From: Owenia fusiformis
Lineage: Eukaryota > Annelida > Polychaeta > Sabellida > Oweniidae
DNA length: 64,000 bases
Assembly: GCA_903813345.2 (NCBI GenBank)
Contig: CAIIXF020000009.1
Span: 33,359,259 to 33,423,258, forward strand
Direction: 5' to 3'
The position numbers and the translations under genes are program-made. Shown in pieces: positions 21,344-33,593 of the stretch; position 1 is the first letter of the stretch; each line of letters opens with the position of its first letter. The notes under the pieces are model-generated. The model had not been told where the DNA came from. It worked only from the letters and a program-made list of their open reading frames with translations, and did no database searches.

Positions 21344-24300
21344 ATGTCAGATTCTCGTGAAGGTAATTGTTTTTATAGTTTTTTCATTATTAAGCGCTTT
21401 TCATCATTTGTTTTTGGTTCATATTACAATCATGTGAGATTCAAAGCGCTGTTACATGTGTTGTAATGCAAATTTACAGAAACTAGAGAAAATCGCAAAG
21501 GAAAACATTTTTTCATATTTTTTTTTCAAAAAAGTTCAAAACTTTTCCCTAGACTATATCCTATTTAGTCTGAATTATATTCAGACTATAAGGCACCTAT
21601 GTTAAAGTTTGGCAATTTTAAATATTTGTTTACATAGGAAGTGCTATTCAAAATGGCCGAATTGGTAAAATTAATTTGCACATTTTTCACTTCAACTAGC
21701 TTTATTTCCACTTGACAATATGCTGTGTTACTTTTTATTGCATTTAATTGTACCTTACTACTTAATTGAAATTTTGTTATGTTTATTTTATTGAAAAAAT
21801 GTTTCCTCCAATTGATAATTTTGTGCAAAAAATTTCACTGCAATTTCCACAGGAAAGTAGTACATCATAACAGACTGACTTCTAGTCAGTCTGTTGGATA
21901 CATACTAAACTTTTCCCCAAGACTTGTAGTTGTAGACTACAGTTGGGGACAAAAATAAATGACAGGTCGATTTTCGATCACCATTTCCTAATTATGGTGG
22001 TCTGAAAGCCCATAATTTCCAATATTGTCTAGATATATATCCCTTAAAATTTGTATATTTTACATTTTGTATAATCTCATCCACTGATGTATGGCCTCTT
22101 GTAAATTCTCTTATTTTTAACATGGGAAATCCTCACTTCAGCAAATCCACCTGTCATTTATTTATGTCCCCAACTGTACGTACTATTAGAGGTACTTCGT
22201 TGTAAATCTGTTCTCTCAGCCTTATATTGGCTCCATCCACCCCTCAAAGACTTGCGAGGCCTGAGATTTTGAAATCATACTCCCAAATGTGATAGTCATC
22301 ATGTAATGTGCCACATTACGTCTATTGTCGAATCCATGGGCTCTATCAGGTTTTACAAAACATGAAATTTTACAAATCCCCGGGGATTTAATTGACAATT
22401 TCACGAAGATTAATTTTCACGAATTTACCATAATTGCGAAAAGCATGAAAATAAATCACACGCGAAAAATACCGGGAGTACAGTAATTGTCAAGAACACT
22501 TTGGATATGCTCACCAGCCAAATGGGAGGCAACATCCTATCTGATAGAATGACCATGCTATCTATTCACTATCAATGGCGTAGCGTCATATACGCATAAG
22601 ACTCTCAAAATTTAGAGAAAAGTTGAATTTTTATATTGAATCGCACTACACTTTACAAATAGATAAAAATGGCCAATAATTTGCATGTTATTAGTCTATA
22701 TTATATAGTTGAACTTTCGTGTTTTAAAACGCCCTTGAATGCCTCAAATGCAATATCATTTTCAAATTTTCTTAGGAGGGGGAGAACGCCCAAGCCCACC
22801 CCCCTCAAAGCTAGTTCGCTTCACTCACTCATGGCGTACACTCACAAAATATCCACGTTATGCCAATGACTATGTACATGTATATTCAAAGTACTTTATG
22901 GTACACTTCTGCATATCTTAACCCTGCATGTAGATTAAACTCAACACACTTTTTTCCCATAATCCCTTTTTCCAAACCCTGTTTTCTTCAAAAAAATTAA
23001 AATCTTATTATATATTGGAATCTTGATATATAAAAGATCATTTATTGTAAGTCTCCAGGCACTGTAAATATCGATTTGAATGCTAATTTACATTAATTTT
23101 CAGCCAATGCTGCTAAGAGGGCTGCAAGGAGGGAGGTCAAATTGTTCCAAGATGCAATACGTGAGAATGACATTGAGAAGGTGAAAACACTCATACATCC
23201 ACGATTAGATCTGAACTTCAGTTACAAAGGTATAAGTGCTTTAGAAATTGCAGTTAAAAATGCCAATGAGGAAATGTGCAAAGTATTACTAAACAATGGG
23301 GCTGACACTAACAAAGAAGTTGCCTCCCATAATTCATTGCTCAATTTGGCATGCTGGGGAGGATACACCGCTATTGCCAAACTCTTAATGGATAACAATG
23401 CTGACTTAGATGCTCAAAACGAGAATGGATCAACATGCTTAAATACTGCAGTATCTAAAGGCAACAATGAAATTGCCAAGATGTTGATAGCAGCTGGTGC
23501 TGGAGTAGATATGGACAACAATGATTTCCAGTCTCCACTGTCTTCATGTGCTAGGCTGAACAATGCAGAGATAGCAGCTTGTTTGACTGATGCTGGGTGT
23601 GAATTGAATCACACCGAAGCAAACAAAATGACACCACTTATTGTTTCAGCCACTAACAACCATGAAGGTGTTGTTGACATTCTAATCAAGGCAGGTAAGG
23701 AAATTAAACCGTCATGAGTTCAATACCACAGGAATCCAATGTTAAAATACATTGACTAAGCTTCGATTCTGATTCCAAAATATTCCAAACTGGTTCCAGC
23801 ACATCCCTACCTCTGACCATCGGCTTTCAAGAGATGTCTTGATAGCCCATGCTCTGACCAATCAACGTGGCTTTACTCCTAAATATATGTCCATTTTATT
23901 TGAAAACTTTTGCCAAGTTTTCACATTTTCTACAGAAAACAAAATGTACACGTTGTTCAATATTGGTTCAATATTTAATAAAATTTATTTTGTTAATTTG
24001 TTAATTTTGTTACATGTAGGTTGTGATTTAGAGCTAAAGGATCGCCACTTCAGTACTGCCTTATGGTATGCTGCATCTGAAGGTCACATTGGAATAGTGA
24101 AGACCCTACTCTTGGCTGGTGCAAATATTAATGCTCACAATGCAAAGAAGGTTACACCCCTTTTAGGTATGTGCATAAGTGTATGAAATGTGTAATACAT
24201 GTAATATACATTAAAAATCATTGTGTTCACATCAAGAGGTGCACATGAACATTTTTTATCACATACATATACAAGAAATCAAAAGTACAAACATAAAACA

Positions 24301-27300
24301 AAGTAAAGGGTGCCCCAAAAAGTAAACCCTTGCAACAAGCCATTTCACTTTGTTTCCACATTAATGGGCTAATATTTTCATATGTTTATAGCGAGACCTA
24401 TTAATGCTGGTAATAACTGATGTGAGGTTTCACTTTTTGGATCACCCTGTTTTTAAAGTGTAAATGCATTTCGAGATTTTCACAACTTATGGCTCACCTG
24501 TCAAGCTCTTGTTTAAAAAGAAGTAATACGTGTACATTTCTTTTGTTATATTAGGGATAAAATGAATTATTTAGCTTATACTCTTTTTACCATACTCTGA
24601 TTTATATTTTAGAGAGTGTGAGAAAACAACATTTTGACATCGCCAAACTTCTGGTACAGTCTGGTGCTGACCTTAATAAACCAGATTCTCAGAAATGTAC
24701 CCCTCTGCATGAGGTTGTTCGAATAGGTAAGCAAATACAGAAACTGTATAATGGGCCTGTATTGTGCCACAAGAATTCATGACCCATTTCACGATCAGAT
24801 GTTTAAGACTGAGATGTTATCTGACAATGAAAATTTAAACATTGGGGAATAAAGAAAATGGCATCAAAAAATGAGTTATCAAAGTGATCACATATTTTGA
24901 TTTATAGGCTTGTGTTTACCCCCTGTGTTGCTGAAACGCTCTTTAATGATAATCTATATCTGTTTCAGCTACTAAATATTTTGGAAAGTCTGAGGAGAAT
25001 GTGAAGTTGATGAAACTGTTGATTGAATCAGGATCTGAAGTGAATCTTGGTGATCGAGATGGTGCCACACCTCTCTACCAGACAGCCTCTGCAGGCAATA
25101 AAGGTATATCTATTGAAACACCTTTATCCCACCCACCAATTGGCAAACACCCCTCTTTACAGAGTAACCACTTGTAAACACCCCCTTAGTGAGTGACCAT
25201 GAGACGATACCCCTCTTTAGTTAGTACTCACTTTTAAACATCCCTCAACAGATATTTTAGTGCATGCAACAAGTGGACACTTCAGAATTTCATATTCTTT
25301 AATAGAAAAAAATTGAACAAATTATAAATTAAGGTTGTGGGGATAAGGGATATCATAAAAGTGCATTCCATTCAACAGAAATTAACATTTGTAAGAGCTG
25401 AAAACAACCATTGATGAAAAATGTCCCTTGAAATTATGTATTAAACTCGCCTTTTCCAGACATGACAGACTACTTACTTAGTAAGGGTGCTCTACCTACT
25501 GCTGTGACAAACCTTGGGGAAACCATGCTGCATGGAGCTGTCTTAGGTCATAAGCTTGATGTTCTTAACACATTTCTGGACTTAGGTACAGTTGTTATTA
25601 GTTATTTCAATTTGATTTCAATATTAGGACATTGTTGAAATTTTGTTCAGACGAAGTAAAATCAGCAAAACTACAAAATTAGTATTAGAAATTAAAGTTT
25701 TTATTCCAGTTTTTATTATGTCACCACCAAAAGTGGTGACATATGCAGTAGCCTTTTGGCAGTCGGTGTCAGTGGTAACAAATGGCAGGTGGTTACATTT
25801 TGCATGTTTATGCCTTGTTCTTATTATTACTGCTAGGATCGGTGTCTTGTTGATTTGAACAGGTCTTTTCTCCTTTCTGTAGTTTCAACAGGAATGAGTC
25901 GCATATTAATTGTATGCTCTTCATTCAGGTGTGGACGTTAACCAGGTCAACAAGAGAAATGAACTTCCCATCTATACAGCTGTACTGATGAGGGCGAAGA
26001 TAGATGTAAGGATCCGTTTTAAATTTCCTCTCAATGAAAAACTCAATGTATACTGTCATCATATAGTACTCATTTTCAGTTAAGCCTATGTAAGGGGCCC
26101 CTTTTTGGCACCGTTTGTTGACTTTCGTATGTATTGTAACAAACCCATTGTGCTATGTACAATATTCATGTATGTAGTATATCCTTAAAGTTCAAACTCA
26201 TATCACATCATCAATATATCGGTTGTTGCAGATGATTGAAAGGCTGATATCTGCAGGGAGTGAACTAGATTACCAAGACAACCAATATGGTCACACACCC
26301 CTACATATGGCTGTTGAACATAACCTCCTAGAGGTTGTCAAACTTCTTCTCAAAGCAGGTACAGTAGTTAAGAAGTGTGTGTGCGTGTGCATTTTGATAA
26401 TAAATCCATCAGCAGAGTTTTTTGCCAATACCTCATGAAGTCTTATATATGGGATAAAGAAAGTTCTACTCATGGAAAAAAGAACTTTAATAAAAGTTGG
26501 GAAAACACGGAAAATATATATTTTATTTCCTGACGCCTTTTCTTTATTTCACTTATTCTAAATTCCAGGGTGTGACCCTAATCTCAGCACTCTGGATGGT
26601 AAGACACCTCTGTACATGGCATGTGAGAATGGCAAGTTTGAAGTGATCCAAGCCCTCACAGAACACCCTGGTATAGACCTAGATAGAGGCCTGAAACACG
26701 TGCCTCTGCACAAAGCTGTCCTGAATGATGAACTCACAGTCGTTGAGGCATTTCTTGAGGCAGGGTGTGATATTGACAAGGTGAGTTAAAGTACTAGGAC
26801 TGTTTATAGTCCAGGGCAAATGGATAAAAAGTTAAGAAATTCAATGCAGTTAATGCCTGGTCATTTCAATGTTAATATCATGGTAATTTTTGAGTTAATG
26901 AAATACCTATAATGTATGCGATAGATTACACAATATCTAAATTTTAACAAATGGTGGGAGGGAAACAAGTTTCCATTGAATAACTTTTGAAAAATATTTT
27001 TCAACCTAGGTCTTATGGTTTCATTCTTATTTTACAGGCTAACCATGAAGGCAAAACTGCATTGTACTTTGCTGCAGAAAGGAAGAAAATAAGCATTGTA
27101 AAATTGTTATTAAAGTGGGGGGCCTGCCCAACAGCTCCACAGGGACCCCCTGGCATATTCACGAAATGTTGTCAGTTATACACAGATGCACATCCACATT
27201 TGGAGCTAGAACCATTATTCGCTGCTGTACAACATGATGATGCCAAACTGATGAAGTATCTCATAATGTCTCAACATTCTCTTCCATTCAAAACTCTGCA

Positions 27301-27538
27301 AACCATTCAGGATATTATCTTCAGAATGGGCTATGCCCGTGATGCAAATCTCACCCACAAAGCGACTATGATGTTCTCGATATTGTTTAAACAAGTGCTG
27401 AATGTATGGCCATTGCATGCATTATGTAGGGGGGCTATCAGGAAGCAGATAGGTCAAAGGCCACATGATAAAGTTGCCAACTTGTCTCTTCCTAGAGAGT
27501 TGAAAGATCTTGTTTTGATGAAAAGTTTGTTTGATTAG
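21344..27538 (+). CDS. Ankyrin-repeat and SOCS-box protein (ASB-like)
   Basis: Predicted 682 residues from ten exons: 21344-21362, 23104-23694, 24020-24166, 24613-24726, 24969-25103, 25460-25585, 25929-26005, 26232-26358, 26569-26780, 27038-27538. About fifteen ankyrin repeats run almost end to end. The last 44 residues form a SOCS box: a BC-box LHALCRGAIRK followed by a Cul5-box LPRELKDLVL. ASB proteins use these to recruit elongin B/C and cullin-5, making a ubiquitin ligase whose ankyrin stack selects the substrate. The substrate here is unknown. The first exon (MSDSRE, then a split codon) is inferred: ATG at 21344 follows the stop of a short upstream frame, has a GTAATT donor and fits the phase of the next exon exactly. 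Exons 2-10 are firm. More repeats than most ASB members; no specific orthologue assigned. Confidence 0.85.
21940..22176. mobile_element. Tc1/mariner-like MITE, 237 bp, copy 1
   Basis: Ends CAGTTGGGGACAAAAATAAA and its reverse complement, flanked by TA (21938-21939, 22177-22178). The second copy at 45681-45917 has the same length and is nearly identical, so the family moved recently. It lies in intron 1 of the ASB-like gene. Confidence 0.85.
24306..24450. mobile_element. Short mariner-like MITE
   Basis: The ends AGGGTGCCCCAAAAAGT and ACTTTTTGGATCACCCT are inverted and resemble mariner termini (AGGGTG..CCAAAA). About 145 bp, in an intron of the ASB-like gene; exact edges are unsure. Confidence 0.5.
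25716..25850 (+). repeat. Dispersed 'ATGTCACCAC' repeat, copy
   Basis: ATGTCACCACCAAAAGTGGT opens a short palindrome; then 'ggcaggtggttacattttgc'. Same family as 9718-9862; in an intron of the ASB-like gene. Confidence 0.55.
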
Positions 27539-28846
27539 ATTAAGTGCAATAGTAGAGAGGGGCTGTCAGATGCCCCTGAATTTGTTAAATTTTTTTACAT
27601 TTCAGAGTCTTTTTATAGATCTTGGGTAATTCTTATCTCTTCATATCATGTCTCTGGGTGGAATATTGGATTGTTTAAAAAATTTGAATACAGTGTACTA
27701 CTTTCTAGTGTATAACTAATCTGACTCCTTTTGTGTTCCTTATTGCTTTTTAGATAAATATTTACACCTTTTTTACATTTATTTACGTGCAAGTAAACTA
27801 CAAAGGTAATCAGTTCATTATATAATTATATGATGTTATATTTATTATGTGTATCAAACTATAAACTACTGTTCTGTTTTCTACTTTTTATACAGACTAT
27901 GAAATATTATATCCATAGAGCTTTTAATATTACTCATTTTACTCTATAGCATTTAACTTATTAGGTTTGTTAATTTTTTGTACAATAAATAAAAATTGTT
28001 TACATAAACATAAATTATGATTAATCAATATTTGTTTTACTTTTGTGTTTGTATACTTTGACACTAAGAATCACTGATCCATTGAATGAACTAAATCATT
28101 GTCAGAATTGAGTTCCCTAAATAAATAGTATAATATTAACAAAACTAAATTCAAGACCTTAGTTCTATGCATGATAATCAAATATTTGAGCTATTTACAT
28201 CTGCAGTCTGTGTACACCACCGGTAGCTGACACCACCATATTATCATGCAACTAGTAACCAACTTCCCACTCTCAAAATACAGCCATTCTTACAAGCACC
28301 AAGTCATATAAGGTCAACTCAAGTGGAGTTGTATCAAGTCCTTTTTGGTCCTCTATGGGGTTATTTATGTACTGAGTCTGAGGAGGCCCAAGAACCCCAT
28401 AGGATCAGAAAAGGACCTGAGACAACTTCCTGTGCTAAAATATGTTGGAATTTTGATTTCTCAATGGCTCATTTGTTCCAGTTATTCCAAAACCTATACT
28501 TTTTGAAGATGACTTGCTTACTAAAGAAAAATTGTACTGTGTTTTGAGTGTTAGGCAGAAAAAAGAAATTCATTATAAAACTGAATCTTATGACCAACTA
28601 TTTTGGCTAAGAATCTATTAAAAAAATATTTACAAGAATTTTTGAATAACAATTACACAAAAGGGTATATTAATATTCTTTCTATATCTATCATTATTGT
28701 ACTGTACTCCATCTAATACTAAACTGATGATCAATTTTGCAATTGTGATTTTCTATAATATTACTGTAACATTGCTATGAGCAGTAAAAATAGATCTTCA
28801 AATTGATTTCATTGGTAGTCTCTAGTCTCAAAATTTGACATTTTTA
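27539..28846. other. Intergenic DNA between convergent genes
   Basis: Holds the 3' UTR of the ASB-like gene, with an AATAAA at 27984-27989, and the short spacer to the convergent secreted-protein gene. No other gene seen. Confidence 0.55.
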
Positions 28847-31134
28847 TTATCCTAAATGTGGTTTTCCAACATATCGATGTTTTCCTGTTTGAAAGTGTTT
28901 CCCAAACTTGCCGTACCAATATTCATCTCCAACTTTATGATCATGCTTGACTTTACCATTTTCCTTCTCTTTTTTCCACCATCCAAATGAGCCAAATTTC
29001 ATTGCATCATATTTGTGTCCATAGTGCTTCTTAGTTTTTTCATGATCACTGTCATAGTAATAGCCATGATTTTTGTGGTAGCCATGGTTTTTATAGAAAT
29101 TCTTGGAGTGGTGGTGCGGATCATTGAGCCAATACAAAGATCTTTTCGTACGCTTTTTATCTTCATTTTGCTCACTATCGTCTGTTTCTTCATTGTCATT
29201 ATCATTTTGAGTGTCGTAATGTTTATTGTCACGTACATTCTTTGTCACTTCCTCCCCTGAATCATAGTCGTGTTTTGGTGTTCTGTGGGGGCCTCCTCGT
29301 CTGTAGGGTGGCTCTGGTTGTTCATGAGAGGATGATCCTGGACCATATGGATCTTTACCATATCTTCTAGGTGTGGATTTATATCTAGGAGCTCTTGGTC
29401 TAGGCTCTGTGTATTGATCAGTGTCTTGGTTAGGGTATCTTCTTCTAGGTGGGTATCTTGACCTAGGAGGTGGACCATAGTTTGCCTCCCTGCTACCTTG
29501 TGATCTGTAACCTGGTTCATTTCCTGAACCATAATTTGGCCTTCTGTTCACTGGATTTGGTTCATAATCTGTCCCTCGTGAAGGTCCATAGTCTTTTTCT
29601 CTTCCAGAAGGTCCATAACTAGGTCCCCTTCTAGAAGGTCCATAACTTGGCCCCCTCCCAGATGATCCATAACTAGGGCCTCGCTTAGAAGGTCCATAAC
29701 TAGGTCCCCTCCCAGGAGGTCCATAACTAGGGCCTCGCTTAGAAGGTCCATAACTAGGTCCCCTCCCAGAAGGCATATAACTAGGACCCCTCCCAGAAGG
29801 TCCATAATTAGGTCCCCTCCCAGTAGGTGCATAGCTGCTCTCACCATAACCGTATGGAAAGTCTCTGTCACCTCCCTTTGGGCCGTATCTAGGCCCTCCA
29901 CTACCACTTGGCCTATAATTAGAACTGTCTCCACCTCTGCCATGACCATATTTATCTCCTTTGAAGCTGGGCCCATAATTTTTTCCTCTTGGCTCATACC
30001 CAGGGCCTCTCGAGTACTGACCTTTTCCGCCATATTTTCTATCCCTGGTGCCTTGCGGTCCTGGACCATGGTAGTGACTTCCCTTATGCTCCCCATGGTA
30101 ATTTGAATCTGGTCCATAGTTGTCTTGGTTACCACTATCACCATGGTAACCACCTATTTTTGAGGGATTGGGTGGAAGGCGGTTTCTAACACTTGGAGGA
30201 GGCTTATAGTTTATGTAACCATTTTTTCCAAGGTCTGGTTTTTGATAACCTGACCCCCTACTATTGTAAGAATCAGTTTTACCAGCAGGTTTTCTGTAAC
30301 TGTCATACCCTGATACTAGAGGGTTGCGTTTTATATTACTTTTATAGTTTGTAGGTTTTCTAGGTTGTCGTGGGGGCAATTTTTTATAGTTGCTATGTCT
30401 ACTGATTGCCCCTGGACCCTCATAATCAGGTGAAGGGCCCTTGTATTTAGAGTTTGGGTGCCCCATATGCTCTTTACCATAACCTCCCTTGAAGTCATGC
30501 CCTTTAGTTTTTATATTACTGGGTCCCTCATATGATGAGGACCTACTATTCTTCAGCTGTGGTTTAGTGTTGTAGCCCAGCTTGTAGTTAGGGTCGGGGT
30601 GGTAACCAACACCTTGTCTGGATAGTAAGCCCTCTAAAACACATTTGAAATTTAATCAATTAGACATTTTCCAAGTGGCAGTATATTGAAAACACAGCAA
30701 TTACATGCAAAATGTCACCAACTGCCATTTGTTACAGATGTCAGACTCTGAACGCCAACCACAGACACAAAAAAATTGGAGACTTTTAAAAAACTGCGGT
30801 GACATAAAAATCAATGGTTTTCTTTTTCTGTAGTCTGTACATGTATGTTCATTTATTTAACCTGAATGAAGATTGGTAAACTTCTGAGATTTGATAAAAA
30901 AAACATTTGGTCATTCCTGTTTCCAGAAAACTTCATGATGAGCTAATGTATCCTTGATTCCTTCACTTACAAAATGTACATATTAAGCTATGATGTATAT
31001 GTTAATGAATGATTTCAATACTTACTTTTGATGTGGTCAAGTGACTTTGGCCCTTGGCTATATGTAGTATTCTCCAGTGCTCCAAATACCATGAGCCATG
31101 CCAGGAAAAACTGTTGAGCTTTCTCTGTTGCCAT
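28847..31134 (-). CDS. Secreted Gly/Pro/Tyr/Arg-rich repeat protein with furin-type site
   Basis: Two exons, 31134-31026 and 30633-28847, join in phase to give 631 residues. The first exon gives a hydrophobic N-terminus (FFLAWLMVFGAL after a short basic start), a likely signal peptide. The body is low-complexity, rich in Gly, Pro, Tyr, Arg, Lys and Ser. Residues about 307-386 (29585-29824) are about nine tandem nonapeptides of the type RGPSYGPSG, alternating G, K or R before RGPSY. After an acidic stretch (about 509-528) comes KKRTKRS, a furin-type site; cleavage would release a 97-residue tail rich in His, Lys, Tyr, Phe and Trp. No family recognised. The composition recalls structural secretions such as adhesives, cuticle, tube or shell matrix proteins, but function is not shown. 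An AATAAA overlaps the stop region (minus strand, about 28848-28843). Confidence 0.85.
30700..30815 (-). repeat. Dispersed 'ATGTCACCAC' repeat, copy
   Basis: Reverse-strand copy in the single intron of the secreted-protein gene: 'tgcaaaatgtcaccaactgc' to 'gcggtgacataaaaa'. Confidence 0.5.
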
Positions 31135-32599
31135 GACAACTGATGGTTACTATAGTAACCAAATATCAAACTGAGGATTAAAGTAAACTGGTACTAAGAA
31201 TTTCTCTGAAAATATTTAAGTCATTCCAAACATTTTTCCCCTCCTATATCTTCAGCATTAACATTCCAAATGATTAAAACATAAAATTTAACAGCATAGA
31301 AGAATCCTTGGAATGATGAGTTGATTATGGAAAATAATAAATTTAATTAATGATAGTATTAATCAAGTTTAATGATAATTACATCCAGGTGTATCAGGGA
31401 GAGATGAGACAGATTCCTCCATAAACTATCCCATGTCACACCTTTCCTCCCATGAACCAGGAAAAGTGTAAAAACAAAAAGACATTTCAGAAAAAACAAA
31501 AACTGAATAGGCAAATCAACAGAAGTGCCCAAATTGTTTTTCAAGTTTTTCAAAGTTTCTAGAGAAATATGAAATATTATCATAATTTTAAGTTGAAATT
31601 ACTGTAAGGGTAATGAAGAGTATTTGTGCCTATTAAACTACCACGTGCCATTGAGGATGCATTTAGGATTGAAATGATTAATATTCTGTATTTAAGAGAC
31701 AGGAATAATGTAATATTGTGACTATGTATGAATAATTGAGCACCATAACTTTTCTTTAAAAATTCTAGCTTAAGTTTACATGTATTGATATAATCATCCC
31801 TTAAAATGTCATAAAAATCATACTAATTTCAGAAAGTCCAAAGTATTTTAGTATTTAAAATATTGTTAAAAATGTATCTATCAGTGTTCTTGTAAAATAG
31901 CCATATACTGTAAATCTGCAGATTTGTTACATTCATTTGAAGTGAGCACTCATAAAAGCTGAATTTGTAGTTTCATATTGATGATTGATTGTAATTTAGT
32001 ATCTTAAGTATCAATTAAGTATCTACATGATTTAAAATTATAAATTTAAGGACATTTGGAATTAATAATTGTGAAAGTGTGTTATATTGTATCCTAAATG
32101 TGCCTCTAATCATTACGCTTAATGACTACTATTCGTGCCTCTGGCCTTAAAGAGGACATTTGATTTAACAGTTGCAGGTAATATTTCATGTTCGCTTCAA
32201 GTATCATGGTAAAATTGAAGTAACATTTCTAAAACAACAAATTAGACAATTATTCAACATGTTTTAAAGGCTAATATCTGAGATTATCATCTTTAATAAC
32301 ATTGCATAAAATTATTTTTATTTAATTCATGATATGTAACTAACATTATATGAAGCTAAAAATCATTAATGAGAAAATGAATAAATTGCCTTTAAAATTG
32401 AAAAAGGCGCAAGTAGTTTTTCAATTTGGAACTTGTCATGATAATTGCAAGATATTTTATAACATTTATATTTTCAGAAAAAGTTTATTAGCCAAGTCTT
32501 TTTACATTTCATTATCAGATTATGAATTAAATATATCTTAGGGTTATTTATGATTAGATTTACAGCTATAAATGAGAACTTAAAACATGGCAAATTAGG

Positions 32600-33000
32600 A
32601 TATACTGAAGGATTAAAAAAACCAAAAAACCTTTTGACCTTGAGAATGTCATTGAAGGTCAAATCTTTTTTTACCTTGCGAAAATCATTGAAGGTCAAAT
32701 CTATAGTCAGATTTGAACTGTTGAGAACTTGTAGATGATTTTGAAAAAAAATTGGTCAATTTGAAGCAAGTTGAAAAAAGACCCTTTTGACCTTTTTGAC
32801 CTTGGGAAGGTCATTGAAGATCAAATCTCAAATCAGATTTGAACTTCTGATAACTTGTAGATGATTTTGAAAAAAAATTGGTCAATTTGAAGCAAATTGA
32901 AAAAAGACCTTTCTGACCTTGAAAAGGTCATTGAAGGTCAAATCTTAAATATAAAGTCAGATTTGAACTTCTGAGAACTTGTAGATGATTCAAACAAAAT
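32600..33000. repeat. Tandem repeat with 'GAAGGTCAAATCT' motif, about three units of 130 bp
   Basis: Each unit carries 'ttgaaggtcaaatct', 'cagatttgaact', 'gaacttgtagatgatt' and 'ttggtcaatttgaagca' in order. A related single unit is at about 41890-42040. Non-coding. Confidence 0.65.
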
Positions 33001-33044
33001 TGCTAAACAATATTTGTTAAGTTATTGGAAGTTGTAAGAATTTG

Positions 33045-33135
33045 TTACAGACACCGATTGCCAACCACCAACCGCTGTCAAAAAAATGGAGACCATAACA
33101 ATATGTCACCACTTTTTGGTGGCGACATAAAAATC
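33045..33135 (-). repeat. Dispersed 'ATGTCACCAC' repeat, copy
   Basis: Reverse-strand copy ending ATGTCACCACTTTTTGGTGG; same family as 9718-9862. Confidence 0.5.
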
Positions 33136-33593
33136 TAATCTTCCAACCAGATCTTGAATATCATAGACAACCAGGGGATGACATTTTACAACTACTTATA
33201 ATTATTATCCCACCCTCAGTGATGTGCAAAGTTGAATAACAGGCTTGTTTTTTATTTTTATAACAGAAACTCAATGATCATGTACACTCATTGTATTGTT
33301 GAAAAGAAGGCAAGAGGGATCTGGAACCAATAGCCATATACAGTATAGATTATAGATGCCATATTGGGTTACATCATTTGTGGTGATGACATAAAAAGTA
33401 TTGAATCAGGTGTATTACAGTTTATATGGTAACAATGAATTAAAAAGTTTTTGAAAGAATGCTCTGGAAAGGGAAATTTCTTATACAGTCAAACACTAAA
33501 GAAACATCAGACAATGTGTAATATGTATAAAACCTCTTGTTCTATTTCAGATGCTTCAAATGCCACTGTAATATTCCAACAACAACCAACACA

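Larger units (their letters stand above)
31135..33593. other. Intergenic DNA between the secreted-protein gene and METAP1
   Basis: Very AT-rich. Apart from the two repeats listed separately, nothing gene-like is seen. It should hold the promoter of the secreted-protein gene (right of 31134) and the METAP1 3' UTR. Confidence 0.5.

Noticed and set aside
29548-30153. Long second frame (201 codons) in the secreted-protein exon
   Set aside because: It is a shadow frame of the 27-bp repeats; the frame that joins the signal-peptide exon in phase is the real one.
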